From assembly GCF_019977315.1 (NCBI RefSeq), contig NZ_AP024652.1:3844001-3908000 (forward strand): a stretch of DNA of 64,000 bases, written 5' to 3'. This DNA comes from Arthrobacter sp. StoSoilB22. Its GTDB lineage: Bacteria; Actinomycetota; Actinomycetes; Actinomycetales; Micrococcaceae. The notes under the pieces were generated by a model. It searched no databases, had not been told where the DNA came from, and saw only the letters and a program-made list of their open reading frames with translations. Of this stretch, positions 32,416-40,460 are shown one piece after another. Positions within the stretch are counted from its first letter, which is position 1; the number at the start of each line of letters is the position of its first letter. Both the position numbers and the translations under genes were made by a program.

Positions 32416-33408
32416 TCACCCGAGTGCACGAAGGATGCGATCTTTGAAAGCACGCTCTTGAAACAAGTCCTTCCACTCGACCCGGATAAACCGCCACCCC
32501 TCCTCGACGAGCGCCTTTTCCCGACGCCGCTCTTGGAAGATGACCTCGTTGGTGGGTGCGAAGTCGAAGTACTTTGTCCGCCCGTCAAACTCCAGAGCTA
32601 GTTTCTCCTCTTCCCAAGCGAAATCCATGCGATGACGACCCAGGCGGGACTGCACCTCAAACTGCGGCTGTGGAGGCCTGATGCGCAGCCTCTGCATCAA
32701 CTCACGGGTCAGCGTTTCTCCTGCAGACTCGGCGCGCGGATCCGCGTTGTCCAAGGCCTTGCGCAGCGTGCGGACACCGCGTTTTCCGGCCGAAACTGCC
32801 GCCAGCTGGGAAAGTACCCTGCGGTCTGCGCCCACACGCAATCCATGGTCCATGATCACCAGCGCTTTCGGATAACTCAGCATCCTGGCGCAGTCAGACA
32901 TCGTGCGCTCAAGCGTAGTCACCCGCAAACCCTGAACCACCACAACATCGTCCTCAGTGAAGTTCTCCGTATGTCCGCAGACATCCTTGCCCCAACGGTC
33001 AGAGGAAGGCCTGGACGGGTGGATGAAATGAACCCTGTCATCAACACCCCAGACGAACAGGCCGTGGAGTCGTGCCGCCGACAAATGGCTATAGACGAAA
33101 CCACCTGTCGAGGTTGTCAGCGTTCCATGAGCATGTGCCAGGATGCGCTCCAAAGCCTGCCGTCTGGGGCCCAAGGCTTTCCATGTGTCACTCAGGATGT
33201 AGCAGCCATATCTCAAGCGAAGCAGTTCGCCGGAGTCCACCAAGGCCTTGATATTTCGACTGTTGAGACCGAAACGGAGTAACTCGTCTGTTCTCCACAT
33301 GTGGCCCCGCGAAGGTAGTGCCGAGGCCGCCGGGGTGTCGCCTTTGCGCGTTGAAGGTGTGTTCATCGGTTCAGCTTGGCCACCGCGGACCGTGGCCGGA
33401 ACGGGCAT
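32416..33408 (-). CDS. AbiEi-like winged-helix plus DUF559-type nuclease-fold protein
   Basis: The protein is 330 aa. Residues about 30-75 (MWRTDELLRFGLNSRNIKALVDSGELLRLRYGCYI) match the N-terminal AbiEi/antitoxin-type domain. The end (RRHRMDFAWEEEKLALEFDGRTKYF ... RRREKALVEEGWRFIRVEWKDLF) fits the very-short-patch/DUF559 restriction-endonuclease-like fold, with an acidic pair in EFDG. Such proteins are multicopy in Arthrobacter and relatives; function unproven. No AbiEii nucleotidyltransferase toxin is beside it. The start is uncertain: ATG 33408 or ATG 33366, neither with a strong ribosome binding site. Confidence 0.7.
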   Translation of the reverse strand: MPVPATVRGGQAEPMNTPSTRKGDTPAASALPSRGHMWRTDELLRFGLNSRNIKALVDSGELLRLRYGCYILSDTWKALGPRRQALERILAHAHGTLTTSTGGFVYSHLSAARLHGLFVWGVDDRVHFIHPSRPSSDRWGKDVCGHTENFTEDDVVVVQGLRVTTLERTMSDCARMLSYPKALVIMDHGLRVGADRRVLSQLAAVSAGKRGVRTLRKALDNADPRAESAGETLTRELMQRLRIRPPQPQFEVQSRLGRHRMDFAWEEEKLALEFDGRTKYFDFAPTNEVIFQERRREKALVEEGWRFIRVEWKDLFQERAFKDRILRALG

Positions 33409-33561
33409 TTCCGGCTATGTGGAAAGCGCCGCGCCGAAACTCCGGGAATGCGGTGAATTCGCTGGAGGCCTCCGCACGAAGACGCGAGCTTCCCGCGAAC
33501 TCTGAGGTCCATGCCCACAAATGGGTCCGCTAGACTGCAGGCTACTCAGTGGGGAGAGGAC

Positions 33562-33765
33562 ATGACACAGGACATCAGCAGCAAAAAGACGCCAACCTTG
33601 ACGTTCCTGGGGGTGCAGGAACTCGCGTGGACTTTGGGGCTCGTGGCCATGATCATCAATGCCACTGAGCGTGGCCTGGACTGGATCTGGGTGGGCCTGT
33701 TGGTCTGCTGGCAGGCATCCATTGTGTGGGGCTTCCTTAAGTTCCGCCAAGCCAGACCACGCTAG
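33562..33765 (+). CDS. Small two-helix membrane protein
   Basis: The 67-aa protein has a polar N-terminus (MTQDISSKKTPTLTF) followed by two hydrophobic segments (LAWTLGLVAMIINA, WIWVGLLVCWQASIVWGFL). GGGGAGAGGA directly precedes the ATG, and TAGACT 25 bases upstream is a possible -10. No family was recognised. A strong hairpin lies just after the stop. Confidence 0.65.
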   Translation: MTQDISSKKTPTLTFLGVQELAWTLGLVAMIINATERGLDWIWVGLLVCWQASIVWGFLKFRQARPR

Positions 33766-33790
33766 AGCGCCGAATTCGCCGGAAACGCGT

Positions 33791-33839
33791 CGAGACCACC
33801 GGAACGCTACGGAGTTCTCGCAGCGTTCCGGCGGTCTCG
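33791..33839. terminator. Bidirectional 18-bp hairpin between convergent genes
   Basis: CGAGACCACCGGAACGCT (33791-33808) pairs with AGCGTTCCGGCGGTCTCG (33822-33839) with one mismatch and a 13-base loop. It lies between the small membrane protein and the acidic protein gene, whose 3' ends face each other. There is no T-run. Confidence 0.7.
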
Positions 33840-33852
33840 AGGCGGCAATGGC

Positions 33853-34701
33853 TTAGGCGTCGGCGAATTCCTCGGACTCTTCGAACTCTACGGCCGCGAT
33901 GATTTCCTTGGTCTCCGGGTGGATCATGAAGGCCTCGTCGTCGTCCTCGATCATGAGGTAGTCGCCGTGGTCGGTGGCGAAGTGCCAGGCGAGGGTCTTG
34001 ACGCCGTCGTGCTCGTAGTTGGGGTCGCCCATGGTGATCTTTTCCAGGGCGTAGCCGGCAACGTCACACAGTTCGCGGATGATGACCTCGAACTCGGGGG
34101 CGTTGGCGAGGGCCTCTTCGTCTGCTTCGGCTTGGCGCTCTGCGAGGTCCGGGATCAGGGCCACGCGCTGGGCGATGTGCTCTTCGATTTCTTCGTCGGA
34201 GAGCACCAGCAGGGCGGATTGATCGCGCAGGTATGCGGCACTGAGTTCGATGATGTCCTCTTCTTCCAACAGCGCTTCAAACTCGCCGTCGAGCTCGTCC
34301 AAGGCAACCACGGAAGCCGGCGGGGTCTCGGACTCGTCCAGTTCGCCGTCGAGGTAGGCCTCGGCTTCGTCGTCGCTCAAAGCGTCAAACGCCGACGCGG
34401 TGCGGTTGAACAGATCAAGGTGGCGGACGGCGCCCATTCCCACAAGCCCTGCCCGCACAAAAGAATCAACTTCTTCACGCTCCGGCGCGGTGAAGACGTA
34501 CTGAGCGAAGCCGCCCGACAAAGCTTGGGTGAGGTAGAAATCCACGAAGTAGCTGTTGAGCGCTGCGGCGGCGATTTCGTCGCTGTTGAGGAGCTCTTGG
34601 TACATGTGGTTCACCACGTTGACATTGGAATCCACCACATCCGCGTTGCCGGCTTCGAAGCTGGTCTTGTTCAGGACAACGGGGTACTCGTTGGTAGTCA
34701 A
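33853..34701 (-). CDS. Very acidic DUF4375/DMP19-like protein
   Basis: The protein is 282 aa and very rich in Asp and Glu (for example ALSDDEAEAYLDGELDESE). Residues about 30-75 (NHMYQELLNSDEIAAAALNSYFVDFYLTQALSGGFAQYVF) resemble the DUF4375/DMP19 domain, whose Neisseria member mimics DNA to sequester a repressor. The second half (EVIIRELCDVAGYALEKITMG and a late DHGDYLMIEDDDEAFMI) may be a separate domain. The start is TTG at 34701 with GAGGA six bases upstream. The DNA-mimic idea is inference from similarity and charge. Confidence 0.55.
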   Translation of the reverse strand: MTTNEYPVVLNKTSFEAGNADVVDSNVNVVNHMYQELLNSDEIAAAALNSYFVDFYLTQALSGGFAQYVFTAPEREEVDSFVRAGLVGMGAVRHLDLFNRTASAFDALSDDEAEAYLDGELDESETPPASVVALDELDGEFEALLEEEDIIELSAAYLRDQSALLVLSDEEIEEHIAQRVALIPDLAERQAEADEEALANAPEFEVIIRELCDVAGYALEKITMGDPNYEHDGVKTLAWHFATDHGDYLMIEDDDEAFMIHPETKEIIAAVEFEESEEFADA

Positions 34702-34866
34702 GGGAAATCCTCACTGCTGAAAGCTGATGGTGCTCCGGACACTTTCAACGTACTCGCGGGAGCGGCGCGGCAATCGAGGATGAGGTTAACGGAGGGCGAA
34801 GTTTGGGAGCCGTTTTCTGCTGACTAAGATTGAACAGATATCCTCCTGCCGAAAGTAGCCCTGCGC

Positions 34867-37800
34867 ATGCCGTCCCACACAGACGAAAACTGGGAACTGG
34901 CCATTCAGACTCCTGCCATCACGGACCGCTCGCTCGCGGCCGGACTGGCCTATGCCATGGGCAGCCGCGTGAACGGGATTTCTTTCGACGCGGCCACAGG
35001 CCTCCTGATGGGCAAGGTTCGCGGTACCGGTCCGCAGCCGTATTCGACGTCGGCAAAACTGGTTCGCAAGCCCAGCGGCTGGAGCTGCACTGTGGGTATT
35101 TGCAGCTGCCCGGTCCGTAAGGACTGCAAGCATGTGGCCGCATTGCTCTTCACGGCGGAGGACCACCCCACCATCCGCGCCCAGCTTCTCTCCCAGGCCC
35201 CCGGCATTCAAACCTCACGGGTTGGCTCGGGCCAGCAGGGCGGGTCGGCACGTCCTGCTTGGGAACAAGCCCTCAACAGGCTGATCACCAAGCCCGGCAC
35301 AGCGCCCAGCGCGGCGGGTATCCAGTTGGCACTTCAGTTCGAGATTGAGGAGCCGGCGGCCCACTTCTCCTACACGGGCCGACGCGATCCCATGCGCAGT
35401 GTCCGCCAGCTCAAGGCCCGCCCGGTGATGATGGGCGCCAAGGGCAAATGGATCCGCGGCGACGTCTCCTGGAACAACCTGAGCTACGTCAGTTTCCGGC
35501 GTGAGTTCAACGAGGTCCACGTCGAATGGCTTCAGACTTTCCTGGCTGCGCACGGTTCCAGCAACGGCCGGCAGCAACCATCCGGTGCCATGTGGTTGAG
35601 CCTGAACGATTTCGCTGCCAAGAACCTGTGGACCCTCCTGGCCGATGCCAACAAGGCCGGCATCCCTCTCATCCACTCCGCTGGTAGCGAGCCTGTCCGC
35701 GTGGAGACGCAACCCGCCGTCGTCGGCCTCAGTTTGGCCCGCCTGGCCACCGATTCGGACACCGCACAGCACGACGCGCCCGACGGCGGCCTGCAGCTTG
35801 CGCCGTCAGTCACCCTGGGTGGGGAAGCCGTGGATCCCGGATCCGTGGGTTTCCTCGGCAAGCCGGCCAACGGAATCTTCTTCACGCACGCCGGGGAAAC
35901 CCTGCCGGGCGTGCCCCAGCAGAAGAACCTCATCACCCTTGCGCCCATCGAGGGTGGCATCAGTGATGAGTTGCTGGAATTCGTCATGGACGGCGACACA
36001 CTTCAGATCCCGGCGGAGGACGAAAGCCGGTTCCTGACCTCGTTCTACCCGAAGCTGCGGCAGTCCACGCCCGTGCAGGCTGCGGATGAATCGGTGGAGC
36101 TGCCCACGCTGGCTGTGCCCACCCTGTCCCTGCTGGCCAACTACGGCACGGACCACAAGGTCCGGCTGCACTGGGAATGGCACTACAAATCGGGCACCCT
36201 CGTCACCGCCCAGCCGTTGTGGCGGCACCCGGACGATCGCGGCTACCGTGATGACCTTGAAGAAGCCCGGATTCTGGAGTCGCTGGGGAGGCCGTGGGAC
36301 GTGGTGCCCGCGCTCGCAGAATCGGCAACAGGCGGCTGGGGTGCGCCCCGAATAGCTGCCTCGGCTGAGCTCAGTGGCCTGGACACACTGGCGTTCACCG
36401 AAGAGGTGCTGCCAGCGCTCAAGGACCTGCCGGACGTCGTGGTGGAAACCTCCGGCGACATCGCCGACTACCGTGAGGCCGCCGAAGCGCCCGTGGTGTC
36501 CATTTCCACCAAGGAAACGGCAAGCGGCGACTGGTTCGACCTCGGAATCGTGATCACCCTAGAAGGCGAACCCGTCTCCTTCGCCGCCGTGTTCTCCGCG
36601 CTCGCCGCCGGAATGAGCCGCATGCTGCTGCCCAGCGGCGCCTACTTCTCCCTGGACCTTCCCGAGTTGCACCAACTCCGGGCGCTGATTGACGAAGCCC
36701 GGTCCCTGCAGGACAACCCGGACAACAAGGACGGCACTCTGCAGATCAGCCGCTTCCAGGCAGGCCTCTGGGACGAGCTGGCGCAGCTCGGCATTGTGGA
36801 TGAGCAGGCCGCAGCCTGGCGTGAGGCCGTTGGTGGATTGCTCGACGACGGCGTGACCGGGCTTCCGCTCCCGGCTGGCCTTAACGCCGATCTTCGTCCG
36901 TATCAGCTTGAAGGATTCAACTGGCTCAGCTTCCTGTACAAGCACAGCCTGGGCGGCGTGCTGGCTGACGACATGGGCCTGGGTAAGACCGTGCAGGCCA
37001 TTGCTCTGATCTGCGCGGCGAAGGACTTGGCCGCGGAAACTGCTGCCGTCGCTCAGGGTGACTCTGTTGAGGTGACTCCCCGGGCCCCGTTCCTGGTGGT
37101 CGCGCCAACCAGTGTGGTGAGTAACTGGGCGGCTGAAGCACAACGTTTTGCCCCGGGATTGGTAGTGCGGACCGTCGGTGAAACCTTCGCCAAGAGCGGG
37201 TTGTCGCCGGCCGAAGCGTTGGCAGGTGCCGACGTCGTCATTACCTCGTACGCACTGTTCCGCATTGATTACGATGCCTACGCGTCCTTCCAGTGGGCCG
37301 GGCTGATGCTGGACGAAGCGCAGTTCGTGAAGAACCATCAGTCCAAGGCCTACCAGTGCGCTCGCAAGCTGCCGGCGCGGTTCAAGCTGGCGATAACGGG
37401 CACGCCCCTGGAGAACAACCTCATGGAGTTCTGGGCGCTGACCTCCATTGTGGCGCCGGGACTGTTCCCGAGCCCCAAACGGTTCGCGGAGAACTACCAA
37501 AAGCCGGTGGAAAAGAACGGCGACTCCGCCCAGCTGGGCAAGCTCCGGCGTCGTGTGCGTCCGCTCATGATGCGCCGCACCAAAGAGCAAGTCATCAAGG
37601 ACCTGCCGCCCAAGCAGGAGCAGATCCTTGAAGTGGTGCTGAACCCGCGGCACCAAAAGGTTTACCAGACGCACCTGCAGCGCGAACGGCAGAAGATCCT
37701 GGGCTTGATCGATGATGTGAACAAGAACCGGTTCACCATCTTCCAGTCGCTGACGTTGCTACGGCAGCTGAGCTTGGATGCCTCATTGGTGGATTCCTCG

Positions 37801-38322
37801 CTATCCGGAGTGCGCTCTTCCAAGCTGGACGTGCTGTTCGAGCAGCTGGAAGACCTCATTTCCGAGGGTCACCGCGCCCTGATTTTCAGCCAGTTCACCG
37901 GGTTCCTGGGCAAGGTCCGGGAGCGCTTGGATGCCGAAGGCGTGGAGTACTGCTACCTCGACGGCTCCACCCGCAACCGTGGTGATGTTGTCAGCGAGTT
38001 CAAGAACGGTGCCGCTCCGGTGTTCCTGATATCGCTGAAGGCCGGTGGATTCGGGCTCAACCTGACCGAGGCAGACTACGTGTTCCTGCTGGACCCCTGG
38101 TGGAACCCGGCGTCCGAAGCCCAAGCCGTGGACCGCACCCACCGCATTGGGCAGGCCAGGAACGTAATGGTCTACCGGCTGGTGGCGAAGGACACCATCG
38201 AGGAGAAGGTCATGGCGCTGAAGGCCAAGAAATCACAACTGTTCGCGGACGTGATGGAAGGCGATGCCTTGGCCGGTGGCTCGTTGACGGCGGACGACCT
38301 CGCGGCGCTGTTCGCGGAGTAG
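34867..38322 (+). CDS. SWIM zinc finger plus SNF2-family DNA-dependent ATPase
   Basis: The protein is 1151 aa. The SWIM zinc motif has C79, C81, C86 and H88 (CSCPVRKDCKH). A middle region of about 550 aa has no clear motif. The SNF2 core begins near residue 675 (LRPYQLEGFNWLSFLYKHSL), with Walker A DDMGLGKT near 700, MLDEAQFVKN (DEAQ box), ITGTPLENNLMEFW, and the helicase C part ending RTHRIGQARNVMVYRL. Bacterial HepA/RapA-like SNF2 proteins remodel protein-DNA or RNA polymerase complexes. Length and motifs are complete. Confidence 0.92.
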   Translation: MPSHTDENWELAIQTPAITDRSLAAGLAYAMGSRVNGISFDAATGLLMGKVRGTGPQPYSTSAKLVRKPSGWSCTVGICSCPVRKDCKHVAALLFTAEDHPTIRAQLLSQAPGIQTSRVGSGQQGGSARPAWEQALNRLITKPGTAPSAAGIQLALQFEIEEPAAHFSYTGRRDPMRSVRQLKARPVMMGAKGKWIRGDVSWNNLSYVSFRREFNEVHVEWLQTFLAAHGSSNGRQQPSGAMWLSLNDFAAKNLWTLLADANKAGIPLIHSAGSEPVRVETQPAVVGLSLARLATDSDTAQHDAPDGGLQLAPSVTLGGEAVDPGSVGFLGKPANGIFFTHAGETLPGVPQQKNLITLAPIEGGISDELLEFVMDGDTLQIPAEDESRFLTSFYPKLRQSTPVQAADESVELPTLAVPTLSLLANYGTDHKVRLHWEWHYKSGTLVTAQPLWRHPDDRGYRDDLEEARILESLGRPWDVVPALAESATGGWGAPRIAASAELSGLDTLAFTEEVLPALKDLPDVVVETSGDIADYREAAEAPVVSISTKETASGDWFDLGIVITLEGEPVSFAAVFSALAAGMSRMLLPSGAYFSLDLPELHQLRALIDEARSLQDNPDNKDGTLQISRFQAGLWDELAQLGIVDEQAAAWREAVGGLLDDGVTGLPLPAGLNADLRPYQLEGFNWLSFLYKHSLGGVLADDMGLGKTVQAIALICAAKDLAAETAAVAQGDSVEVTPRAPFLVVAPTSVVSNWAAEAQRFAPGLVVRTVGETFAKSGLSPAEALAGADVVITSYALFRIDYDAYASFQWAGLMLDEAQFVKNHQSKAYQCARKLPARFKLAITGTPLENNLMEFWALTSIVAPGLFPSPKRFAENYQKPVEKNGDSAQLGKLRRRVRPLMMRRTKEQVIKDLPPKQEQILEVVLNPRHQKVYQTHLQRERQKILGLIDDVNKNRFTIFQSLTLLRQLSLDASLVDSSLSGVRSSKLDVLFEQLEDLISEGHRALIFSQFTGFLGKVRERLDAEGVEYCYLDGSTRNRGDVVSEFKNGAAPVFLISLKAGGFGLNLTEADYVFLLDPWWNPASEAQAVDRTHRIGQARNVMVYRLVAKDTIEEKVMALKAKKSQLFADVMEGDALAGGSLTADDLAALFAE

Positions 38323-38326
38323 TTGG

Positions 38327-38383
38327 TTTTTGTACAGTTGATGCCCCTAAGGCCACCCCATAAGCGCGTTATCTGTACAAAAA
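38327..38383. repeat. Perfect 11-bp inverted repeat TTTTTGTACAG/CTGTACAAAAA
   Basis: The arms lie at 38327-38337 and 38373-38383 with 35 bases between, in the gap between the convergent SNF2 and MFS genes. The AT-rich arms stand out in high-GC surroundings. Each direction of transcription ends its stem in a run of five U or A, so it may work as a two-way terminator with a long loop. Confidence 0.65.
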
Positions 38384-38395
38384 CTCAGCAGGGGT

Positions 38396-39568
38396 TCAGT
38401 CGTCCAGCCTCACACCCCGCAGCAGGAGCATGGTTCCGCCCACGGCAACGGCGGATGCCAGGAACACGCCCGCCGCACCGAGGCCTACCGCCACCACGCC
38501 GATTGCGCTGGGCAGCACCACTTGTCCAATCCTGTTTCCAGCCAACCGCAGGGCTAGCGCCCGCCCGCGTTGGCCTTCGGGCGCTTGGGCCGAGAGCCAG
38601 GACATGGTCAGTGGCTGCCCGATTCCGAGCCCTAAGCCGAGGAATGCCATGACGATGAACAGCAACCACTCCGGCATCGGAATGGCTGCGACACCCAGGG
38701 CAACGGTGGAGATGGCCAGGCTCAGGACCAGCAGCTTCATCCGGCCCAGTTTGCGGGACATGCTGCCCAGACCCAGCCGGGAAACCATGGAAAACAGGGC
38801 GCGAACAGTCAGCATGAGGCCCACGGTTGCTGCGGTCAGGCCCCGTTCAGCACCGAGTGCCGGCAGATAGACAACGGTCAGATCCACTACTGCCAGGACA
38901 GTGGCGCTGGTTGCCAGAGCACGGACGACGCCGGGAGTCCTGAGAAGTGCGACCGCACTGCCCTTTGGTCCGCCCTTGGCGGTGCGCCTCCCTTTGCTGA
39001 CGTTTGACGAAATCACGAACGTAGTCAGGAACAGCACCGAGCTCATGGCCGTGGCGAGCACGAAGATGGCCTGCGTATTCGGCCGAACGGACGCGCCGCC
39101 CACCACGGAAATGGCCAACGGCCCCAATGCCTGGCCCAGCGATGCGGCGAAGGTCAGATATCCGAAGGCAGAGTCCAGGCGCGAGGACGCAGCGTTGTTC
39201 GCCACCACCGCTTGCTGCCCCACCACGCAGGCCAGTTGCCCCGCACCCAGAAGCGCTGTCCCGGCCACGAGCGCCGGAACCGAGGACCCCCAGAACAACA
39301 GAAACGCAGAACAGCCCAGCACGACGGCGGCCCCGATGGCCATGAGCCTGCGCTCACCGAGGCGGTCCACCAGTCCGCCGATGGGCAAGGCAAGCAGCAG
39401 GGGAAACACCGCGTAGCTCGCAGCAAGAAGACCCAAAGCGAACCCTGGAACGTCCAACTCAAGCGCGCGGTACGTGGTGGCGGGCCGGACCAGGAACGTC
39501 ACGGCCTGGATGAGCGCGGAGTGGAAGAGGAGTGCCGTGGAGGAACGCCGTCCAAGTTCGCCGATCAT
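38396..39568 (-). CDS. MFS transporter
   Basis: The protein is 390 aa with about 12 hydrophobic helices. IGGLVDRLGERRLMAIGAAVV is the motif A loop, and GLGSMSRKLGRMKLLVLSLA its counterpart in the second half. No substrate can be named. I chose ATG 39568 (MIGELGRRSSTALLFH). It follows the GntR gene by 10 bases, across a 14-bp tandem duplication, and is probably co-transcribed and controlled by that regulator. Confidence 0.82.
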   Translation of the reverse strand: MIGELGRRSSTALLFHSALIQAVTFLVRPATTYRALELDVPGFALGLLAASYAVFPLLLALPIGGLVDRLGERRLMAIGAAVVLGCSAFLLFWGSSVPALVAGTALLGAGQLACVVGQQAVVANNAASSRLDSAFGYLTFAASLGQALGPLAISVVGGASVRPNTQAIFVLATAMSSVLFLTTFVISSNVSKGRRTAKGGPKGSAVALLRTPGVVRALATSATVLAVVDLTVVYLPALGAERGLTAATVGLMLTVRALFSMVSRLGLGSMSRKLGRMKLLVLSLAISTVALGVAAIPMPEWLLFIVMAFLGLGLGIGQPLTMSWLSAQAPEGQRGRALALRLAGNRIGQVVLPSAIGVVAVGLGAAGVFLASAVAVGGTMLLLRGVRLDD

Positions 39569-39587
39569 TCGACGCCGATCATTCGAC
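39560..39587. repeat. 14-bp tandem duplication at the gntR-MFS junction
   Basis: GCCGATCATTCGAC occurs at 39560-39573 and 39574-39587. The first ATG on the minus strand overlaps the regulator stop (ATGA) but soon meets a stop. The second copy supplies the in-frame ATG of the MFS gene. Confidence 0.9.
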
Positions 39588-40244
39588 CACCAGGCCGGTG
39601 CTTGAGATGACGCGCAAAGTCTCATCACGTGCGCCGATCACGTGATCGAAGGCAATCTTTGCGGCCTTTTCCGGATCCTTGGATGCAATGGCCTCGACCA
39701 GGAGCCGGTGATTGGCGAGAGCTTCATCGCGGCGTTCGGGAGCGTTGTTGGTGAAGTATCTGTAGCGTTCAACCTGACTGCTGATCTGCCCATGGAAGCG
39801 CTGGGCCCAGGAGTTTCCGGCGATCCTGGCGATGGCTGCGTGGAGGGCCACCCCGTACTTCATGGCTTCATCGGCGAACTCCACCATCGCGGCATTGCGG
39901 GCCACGATTCCCCGAAGCTCTTCAAGGTCCGCGGCACTGGCGTTGGCGCACGCTTCCCGAGCCATCAGCGACTCCAGGGCGGCACGGACGTCGTACAGCT
40001 CGGAAATCGCCCTCCTTTCCAGCGTCGGAACAACAACTCCCCCGGTGGCCTGCTGCTCGAGCAGGCTCTCAGAAATAAGCCGCCGGATGGCTTCCCGCAG
40101 TGGCGTTCGGCTGACTTGGAGGGCCGCGGCCATGGCGGGCTCGTAGATTCGCGCACCAGGTTTGAGTTCCAAACTGAGGATCTGGCGTTTCAGCTCGCCG
40201 TAGACGACGTGTGCCCCTGTGTTTCGTGGTTGTGGATCCGCCAT
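39579..40244 (-). CDS. GntR/FadR (FCD) family transcriptional regulator
   Basis: The protein is 221 aa. The winged-helix HTH (VYGELKRQILSLELKPGARI, MAAALQVSRTPLREAIRRLISESL) is at residues 14-75. The FCD effector domain follows (LYDVRAALESLMAREA, LHAAIARIAGNSWAQRFHGQI, HRLLVEAIASKDPEKAAKIAFDHV), including residues that usually hold a metal. It is divergent from the GH30 gene and upstream of the MFS gene, so it may control either. ATG 40244 has GAGG about 10 bases upstream. A long minus-strand open frame continuing past it is only antisense of the GH30 gene. Confidence 0.9.
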   Translation of the reverse strand: MADPQPRNTGAHVVYGELKRQILSLELKPGARIYEPAMAAALQVSRTPLREAIRRLISESLLEQQATGGVVVPTLERRAISELYDVRAALESLMAREACANASAADLEELRGIVARNAAMVEFADEAMKYGVALHAAIARIAGNSWAQRFHGQISSQVERYRYFTNNAPERRDEALANHRLLVEAIASKDPEKAAKIAFDHVIGARDETLRVISSTGLVVE

Positions 40245-40273
40245 ATATCGCTGCCTCGGCTCGGAAGTGTACT

Positions 40274-40289
40274 TGTATACATCTATACA
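40274..40289. promoter_or_regulatory. Candidate GntR operator TGTATA-N4-TATACA
   Basis: This perfect 6-bp-armed palindrome lies 30 bases before the GntR gene and in the shared upstream region of the GH30 gene. GntR/FCD regulators commonly bind TTGTATACAA-like sites; the present sequence includes TTGTATACAT. Confidence 0.65.
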
Positions 40290-40460
40290 CCCAGCTTGGA
40301 GGACCACGCAAAGGGTTACACCTGCGACCACTTCTGACTGACCACGAACGAGCCTGTTCGAATGCCTTGTTGTGGCCCCAAGAGCCTCATAGTCTCGGCT
40401 TGCCCGGGCTTCCCGCAAGCCGGGCAGCACCCGTTGAAACCCCAAAGATGAGGTCCACCC

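Noticed and set aside
36559..37674. Minus-strand frame opposite the SNF2 core
   Set aside because: It is antisense to conserved helicase motifs, and nothing in it resembles a protein family.
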